DNA of 64,000 nt from Solen grandis (taxonomy: Eukaryota > Mollusca > Bivalvia > Adapedonta > Solenidae): positions 6,829,324 through 6,893,323 of the forward strand of contig CM037783.1 in the NCBI GenBank assembly GCA_021229015.1, written 5' to 3'. Shown here one piece after another: positions 58,347 to 64,000 of the stretch. The notes below the pieces were generated by a model. The model searched no databases. It saw only the letters and a list, made by a program, of their open reading frames with translations, and was not told the DNA's origin. A program made the position numbers and the translations under genes. How positions within the stretch are numbered: position 1 is the first letter of the stretch; every line of letters begins with the position of its first letter.

Positions 58347-58588
58347 TTAACCCTTTCCCTCATATAGACTCATTTTGATGCACTCAATAGGTACCACATA
58401 AAGCCTGATCTGCAGAAAACCACAGTTAAACCTTACCAAATTTAATTACAAAATCCTCATTTCCAGACCACTGAGGAGCAGCGAACAGCATAAAACCTGA
58501 TCAGCCTGCGAGTTACTCGCAGGCTGATCTGGTTTTATGTTGTTCGCATAGGTCTTTTCATGGTTTCCTCTTTGAGGGAAAGGGTTAA
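58347..58588. mobile_element. piggyBac-type MITE, copy 2 (intact ends)
   Basis: TTAACCCTTTCCCTCATATA at the left and TTTGAGGGAAAGGGTTAA at the right. Both TTAA target sites are preserved. Internal palindrome CAGCCTGCGAGTTACTCGCA plus GGCTG. Near-identical to 30160-30397. Confidence 0.88.
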
Positions 58589-58663
58589 ATGTGACATGAC
58601 CCAAACATTTTAGATGATTTCCTAGTTTTTTACTGTAACTAAATGACTCTATAGTTTCTAAAA

Positions 58664-59976
58664 ACAAGAGGGCCATGATGGCCCTGGATCGCTCACCTGG
58701 TATCATTAGGCTATGTAAAATCAAGTGACCCCTGGGGCAGAGCCAATTTTGACCCCAGGGTCATGATTTGAACAAAGTTGGTAAGAATCGACTAGACAAT
58801 GCTACACACTACCACACTCTACTTGGTAGTGGTCTATTAGCCCATGTTACATACCAAATATATAAACTCCAGACCTTGAAGATTTTTCTAGTTTTTTTTC
58901 CAATATAAGTCTATGTAAAATCAAGTGATCCCTGGAGCGGGGCCAATTTTGACCCCAGCGTCATGATTTGAACAAACTTGGTAAGAATTGACTAGACAAT
59001 GCTACACACCAAATATCTAAACTCTATGCTTTGTGGTGTCTGAGAAGAAGATTTTTCAAGTTTTTTTCCTATTAGCCTATGTTAAATCAAGTGACCCCTG
59101 GGGCGGGGTCAATTTTGACCCCAGGGTCATAATTTGAACAATCTTGGTAGAGAGTCATAAGATCATGCTACATATTAAAAATCAAAAGGCTAGGCCTTGT
59201 GGTTTCAGAGAAGAAGATTTTTCAAAGTTTTTCTATATTAGCCTATGTTAAATCAAGTGACCCCTGGGGTGGGGTCAATTTTGACCCCAGGGTCATAATT
59301 TGAACAATCTTGGTAGAGAGTCATAAGACATGCTACATATTAAAAATCAAAAGGCCAGGCCTTGTGGTTTCTGAGAAGAAGATTTTTCAAGTTTTTCCTA
59401 TATTAGCCTATGTTAAATCAGGTGACCCCTTGGTGGGGCAAAATTTGATCCCAGTGTCATGATTTGAACAAACTTGGTTGTGATCCACTAGACAATGCTA
59501 CACACCAAATATCTTAACTCCATGCCTTGTGGTTTCTGAGAAGAAGATTTTTCAAGTTTTTTTCTATATTAGTCTATGTTAAATCAAGTGACCCCTGGGG
59601 CAGGGCCAATTTTGATCCCAGGGTCATAATTTGAACAATCTTGGTAGAGAGTCATTAGATCATGCTACATACCAAAAATCAAAAGGCTAGGCCTTGTGGT
59701 TTCGGAGAAGAAGATTTTTTAAATTTTCATTTTTAAAATCTATTTTTAGCTCCTGTGACCTACTTATTCACCCAATCAAAATAATTTGAACAACTTTGAT
59801 AGAGGTCATGATAAGGATGATTCCTGTGAAGTTTGGTCAAATTCCATCCAGTGGTTTAGGAGGAGAAGTTGTTTAAAGGAAAAGTTGACGCAAGACGCAC
59901 GGACGGACGGACGACGGACGCCGGACAAAAGGCGATCATAAAAGCTCACCATGAGCACGTAATGCTCAGGTGAGCT
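58664..59976 (-). mobile_element. Pearl-like element, copy F
   Basis: Left ACAAGAGGGCCATGATGGCC, right GACGGACGG tract (59886-59930) and hairpin end GGTGAGCT. The core of ~175-190 bp is repeated about six times ('AAATCAAGTGACCCCTGGGG', 'CCCAGGGTCATAATTTGAAC'). CTAAAAACAA occurs at both outer flanks, possibly part of the ends or a target duplication. Confidence 0.8.
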
Positions 59977-60212
59977 AAAAACAACAGATATTGCTGCTAA
60001 CTTACTAAATTTAAATTGTATATAAGACACTATTATTATCATATGCTGGTTTAATACTCAACTTAATAAAAAATGACAGGGTAACATTTATATAATTGCT
60101 CAATTATAAAAAATAAAACTTCTGCAAAATTCCCTATGGGCTGAATCAAGTCTGATACTAAAAGAACAGAAAGAAGTTTTCATTTCTTAACAACATACTT
60201 TCCAAAAACTAA

Positions 60213-61431
60213 ACAAGAGGGCCATGATGGCCCTGGATCGCTCACCTGATATCATTAGGCTATGTAAAATCAAGTGACCCCTGGGGCAGAGCCAATTTTG
60301 ACCCCAGGGTCATGATTTGAACAAACTGGGTAGAGGTCTATTAGCCCATGTTACATACCAAATATCTAAACTCCAGACCTTGTGGTTTTTGAGAAGAAAT
60401 TTTTCTAGATTTTTTTCCAAAATAAGTCTATGTAAAATCAAGTGATCCCTGGGGAGGGGCCAATATTTTCACCAAATATCTAAATGCCAGGCCATGTGTT
60501 TTCTAGTTTCCTAAAAAGAAGAATTTTCTTTTTTATTTCCCCTGGGTGGGGATTTTACCCCAGGGTCATAATTTGAACAATCTTGGTAGAGAGTCATAAG
60601 ATCATGCTACATACCAAATATCTAAACTCCAGGCCTTGTGGTTTCTGAGAAGAAGATTTTTTCAAGTATTTCCTATATTAGCCTATGTTAAATCAAGTGA
60701 CCCCTGGGGGTGGGGCCAAATTTTGACCCCAGGGTCATAATTTGAACAATCTTGGTAGAGAGTCATAAGATCATGCTACATACCAAATATCTAAACTCCA
60801 GGCCTTGTGGTTTCTGAGAAGAAGATTTTTTCAAGTTTTTCCTATATTAGCCTATGTTAAATCACGTGACCCCTGGGGCGGGGCCAATTTTGACCCCAGG
60901 GTCATAATTTGAACAATCTTGGTAGAGAGTCATAAGATCATGCTACATACCAAAAATCAAAAGGCTAGGCCTTGTGGTTTCGGAGAAGAAGATTTTTTCA
61001 AGTTTTTCCTATATTAGCCTATGTTAAATCAAGTGACCCCTGGGGCGGGGTCAATTTTGACCCCAGGGCCATAATTTGAACAATCTTGGTAGAGAGTCAT
61101 AAGATCATGCTACATACCAAAAATCAAAAGGCTAGGCCTTGTGGTTTCGGAGAAGAAGATTTTTAAAATTTTCATTTTTAAAATCTATTTTTAGCTCCTG
61201 TGACCTAGATTTTTGACCAATCAAAATAATTTTAACAACTTCGGATAAGGGCCCCATAATGAACATTCCTGTGAAGTTTTATCAAAATTGACCAAGCGGT
61301 TAAGGAGGAGATGTCGTTTGAAGCAAAATGTTGACGGACGACGGACGGACGACGGACGGACGATGGACGGACGGACGACGGACGAAGACCGGTCACAATA
61401 GCTCACCTTGAGCCTCTGGCTCAGGTGAGCT
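60213..61431 (-). mobile_element. Pearl-like element, copy G
   Basis: Same subfamily as copy F, 240 bases away in the same orientation. Microsatellite GGACGACGGACGG at 61330-61388. The terminal hairpin is shortened (CTCACCTTGAGCC/GGCTCAGGTGAGCT). Several core units include 'AGAGAGTCATAAGATCATGC'. Confidence 0.8.
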
Positions 61432-63207
61432 AAAAAATAGTAACCCTGAACTTTATGATAATAATAAATAAAGATTCTGCTTCATAAATACAAGCAGATA
61501 AATCAATACAAATCAATATAAAATGACATTGTGATACAACAATCATATCAAACATGTAAACAATGGAATGAGTAAGAAATTTATGTAATTAAAATGTACA
61601 GATAAATAAAAAATATCAAATATAAAATGAAAGCTGATCTTGACATACAAAGCCTGTCTTTATAGGAAAAATCAACACAGGTAGTAAATCCGATATATGA
61701 TTGTACAAAAATCTATTTTTTCTCCATATGTATATTTACCATCACCAAATTTTTCATGATTTCACTCCATCTGCAGCCTTCTTTATAAACCTAGGTTAAG
61801 TTAACCATATGTAAACTTAATAAAACTTTACAATGGTTATCTTTTAACCAAAATGGTGACTTGAACACCCAGAGTTACCTCTTGTACAAACAGCTTAGCC
61901 ATTAGGATAGTTAATAATGATATATATAATTATGTATATTTTAACCAGCATTTGAGAAATTGGTTTATTTAAACAAAAATATAGTGGATTAAATTTTGAT
62001 CAAAGTTTTATACAATGCTAACAACAGTTCTACTGATCCTGATGATTTCAACCCAGGGTTAAATTTTAACCACGGTTTATCCACTAGGCTGCTGTCAGGT
62101 AACTCACACTCTATAAGGTATCAACAAGTTCAGCCAGCCAATACTTAATAGATTACTGTGCATTTCTGATCATCCATTCAACAGACAACACCATATTTGG
62201 TCATAGACTGACATTCAGTAAACACTTAAAACCCTGATCAGCCTGGGAATTACTTACATTAAAGTTTATCATTTTTATGCTGCTTTCTTACAACTTATAA
62301 TGATAAACTCTATCAAAAAATCAAACTCTTCCTCCACAAATATTCCTACGGCCCAAATCAAATCTGATATTACTTACATTAACGTTTATCTTTTTTCACG
62401 ATGATCAAGAAGAAAGATCTTGCAACTTAAACTAATCCCTCTCGACAGTTCCTGGGTTGGACCAGTACTTTACTCCTTGGAGGGTCATGAATAATTGCGC
62501 CAATAAGACTCAAACTTGCAACCTCAAGATTTTCTCTAACTAGACCATAGCAAGATACACTGCAGGTTAGTATACTGGTTACTTAACTGATTCTTGGGTG
62601 ATAAAAGGTTACATACATGATGTTTAACTGGATTATTTAAATAAACATTCAGTAAAACAAAAATAAACTGCAAATCATCACAATTGGTCACAAACAGGTG
62701 ACCATTCTATTTCTCTCAGGTAGTAAGTTTGTTTGCTTACTGTCTAGATGTGTATAAAAGCATGTTGATTCATTCAGAATCATCAATAAAATTATAAACT
62801 GACCAATGAAAAGACGGCACTGGAAACCTCAGATAACAATAAAACCTTGTCTTAGTAAGTCACCATTGATAAACACAGTAAAATAACAATTATCCAAACT
62901 TAGATTTCCACAAATATACCATAAGATCCATCACAATTAACTCTTAAGTCTGTATCTTTCACATCAGATATTGATAAGTTGAGCAAATCACAGAGGTAAG
63001 TGACGGATTAAAGCAAAACGGTCAGAAACAATTGTATATCATAGCCAATTTTTTTATAAATAAAAATACCAAAATGTTTCTCACAATCAAGGAATTTTAA
63101 ATATGGATATGTAATAAAATTGCATTGAAAATGTATACATGTATTCAGTACGATTAACATCTTGGACAGCTGAAATCAGTATGTTCACAAAAATCCATTC
63201 ATCATCT
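61432..63207. other. Probable 3'UTR and flank of the membrane-protein gene
   Basis: AT-rich, no exon. On the minus strand it follows the stop codon at 63208, and AATAAA (minus) occurs at 61964-61969, among other weaker options. 'GATATTACTTACATTAACG' near 62365 partly repeats 62250. Confidence 0.45.
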
Positions 63208-63434
63208 TTAAATGTGGACTCTGTCCTCATTTGTTTCATATTTAACGGATGGATTCTTAAAATGATCGTAGGACTTGGGAACATGACGAATGTAACCTTT
63301 CTTGATTGCCCAGTACAGAAGCGCAATAGTTCCCGCCACTCCAATCACTGCCAGCACGATCGGGACTCCGATGATGACAACATATCGCCATGTGAGTGGA
63401 TTATCATTGATGTAAGGCCCTGGTTTACTGTCAG
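63208..63434 (-). CDS. Last exon of a single-pass membrane protein
   Basis: Acceptor TTTACAG, then two bases plus 75 codons including TAA. Reads DSKPGPYINDNPLTWR, then one hydrophobic helix starting YVVIIGVPIVLAVIGVAGTI (about 25 residues). A basic stop-transfer WAIKKGYIRH and a short tail ending VKYETNEDRVHI follow. Topology is therefore extracellular (or luminal) domain outside the window, one transmembrane helix and a ~30-residue cytoplasmic tail. YDHF and YETN could be tyrosine signals. The family is not recognised. Upstream exons lie beyond 64000. Confidence 0.75.
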
Positions 63435-63471
63435 CTGTAAAGGGGAATAATTTGTGTCAAGGGAAGTAATT

Positions 63472-63774
63472 TGTTTATTTGGTTTAACATCCAACCGAAA
63501 GTATTTTAGTCATTTGGAGACCATGACTGTCTACTTGAGACATAATTATGCTACCACACTGTTGAATAATGCATAGACATGTTGCATGATACCATACCCA
63601 GTCAAATTATCCTGACACCTGGCTAACAAGTCCTGGAACTATCCTTATATGCTGAGCGCCAAGCAAAAGAGATATACCAGTACCCTTTATTATGACTTTG
63701 GTATGTCAGCCATGGAAAGAATCGACAACCTACAGATTCCAGGGCAGACGCTCTAACCACTCAGCTACTGAGAC
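63472..63774 (-). mobile_element. SINE family copy in intron
   Basis: Tail TTTATTTGGTTTAACATCC at left, and on the minus strand a head of GTCTCAGTAGCTGAGTGGTT at right. Diverged but full length. It lies in the intron just upstream of the membrane-protein terminal exon. Confidence 0.75.
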
Positions 63775-64000
63775 ATGCAGAAGAAAAAAAGAAATATATT
63801 GGGAGTCAGATAGTGTAGAGATTGGTTTTTAGTGCAATGGGAAGAACTTTGGACTAACATAGATTACTAATGTATAAAGAGGTAATATGTGTACAATTAT
63901 GTCAGTAGTTGTTTGCAAAGGGAATAATCATTCAGTTGCATGTGCAAAGGAAGATATAGTAAAACAATAGAAAGGGAGATTATCCCTTATGTATTTAAAG

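Overview
This is animal nuclear DNA, most likely from a bivalve mollusc. The genes have introns, the intergenic DNA is AT-rich, and there are many homopolymer tracts and dispersed non-autonomous repeats. Seven repeats have hairpin ends, a (GACGG)-type microsatellite and a tandem core of about 160 bp, the architecture described for bivalve 'pearl' (Helentron-associated) elements. The species cannot be named from the sequence.

Layout: 0-8 kb is repeats, including a 2.2-kb pearl-like element (4692-6889) interrupted by a second repeat. A lone gelsolin-type exon lies at 8.55 kb, and older pearl-like and tRNA-derived copies at 9.3-10.7 kb. An intronless class A GPCR resembling adenosine receptors is at 12.7-13.9 kb (+). 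From 17.3 to 20.8 kb there are minisatellites and repeat clusters. The last five coding exons of the sodium leak channel NALCN (minus strand) span 30.9-24.5 kb. A 100-N assembly gap (31602-31701) follows. Beyond it, eleven minus-strand exons (42.5-31.9 kb) encode the first ~396 residues of a secreted EMI-like/EGF/calcium-binding-EGF protein with its own TATA box. A three-exon C2H2 zinc-finger gene (10 fingers plus an AT-hook, + strand) is at 45.4-50.3 kb, with a 13-bp tandem duplication that breaks the frame. From 50.4 to 61.4 kb there are further repeats, including three large pearl-like elements. The final exon of an unidentified single-pass membrane protein (minus strand) is at 63.2-63.4 kb.

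The genes are unrelated in function (neuronal leak channel, extracellular matrix-type protein, GPCR, nuclear zinc-finger protein) and no operon-like logic is expected. The most notable observations are: a 312-bp transposable element whose 9-bp target-site duplication copies the splice donor of an EGF exon; the 13-bp frame-breaking duplication in the zinc-finger gene; the abrupt switch from NALCN to the EGF gene at a gap lying in a dispersed repeat; and the A/B higher-order structure of the pearl-like cores. Exon boundaries were read by eye from splice consensus and phase. No database search was possible.
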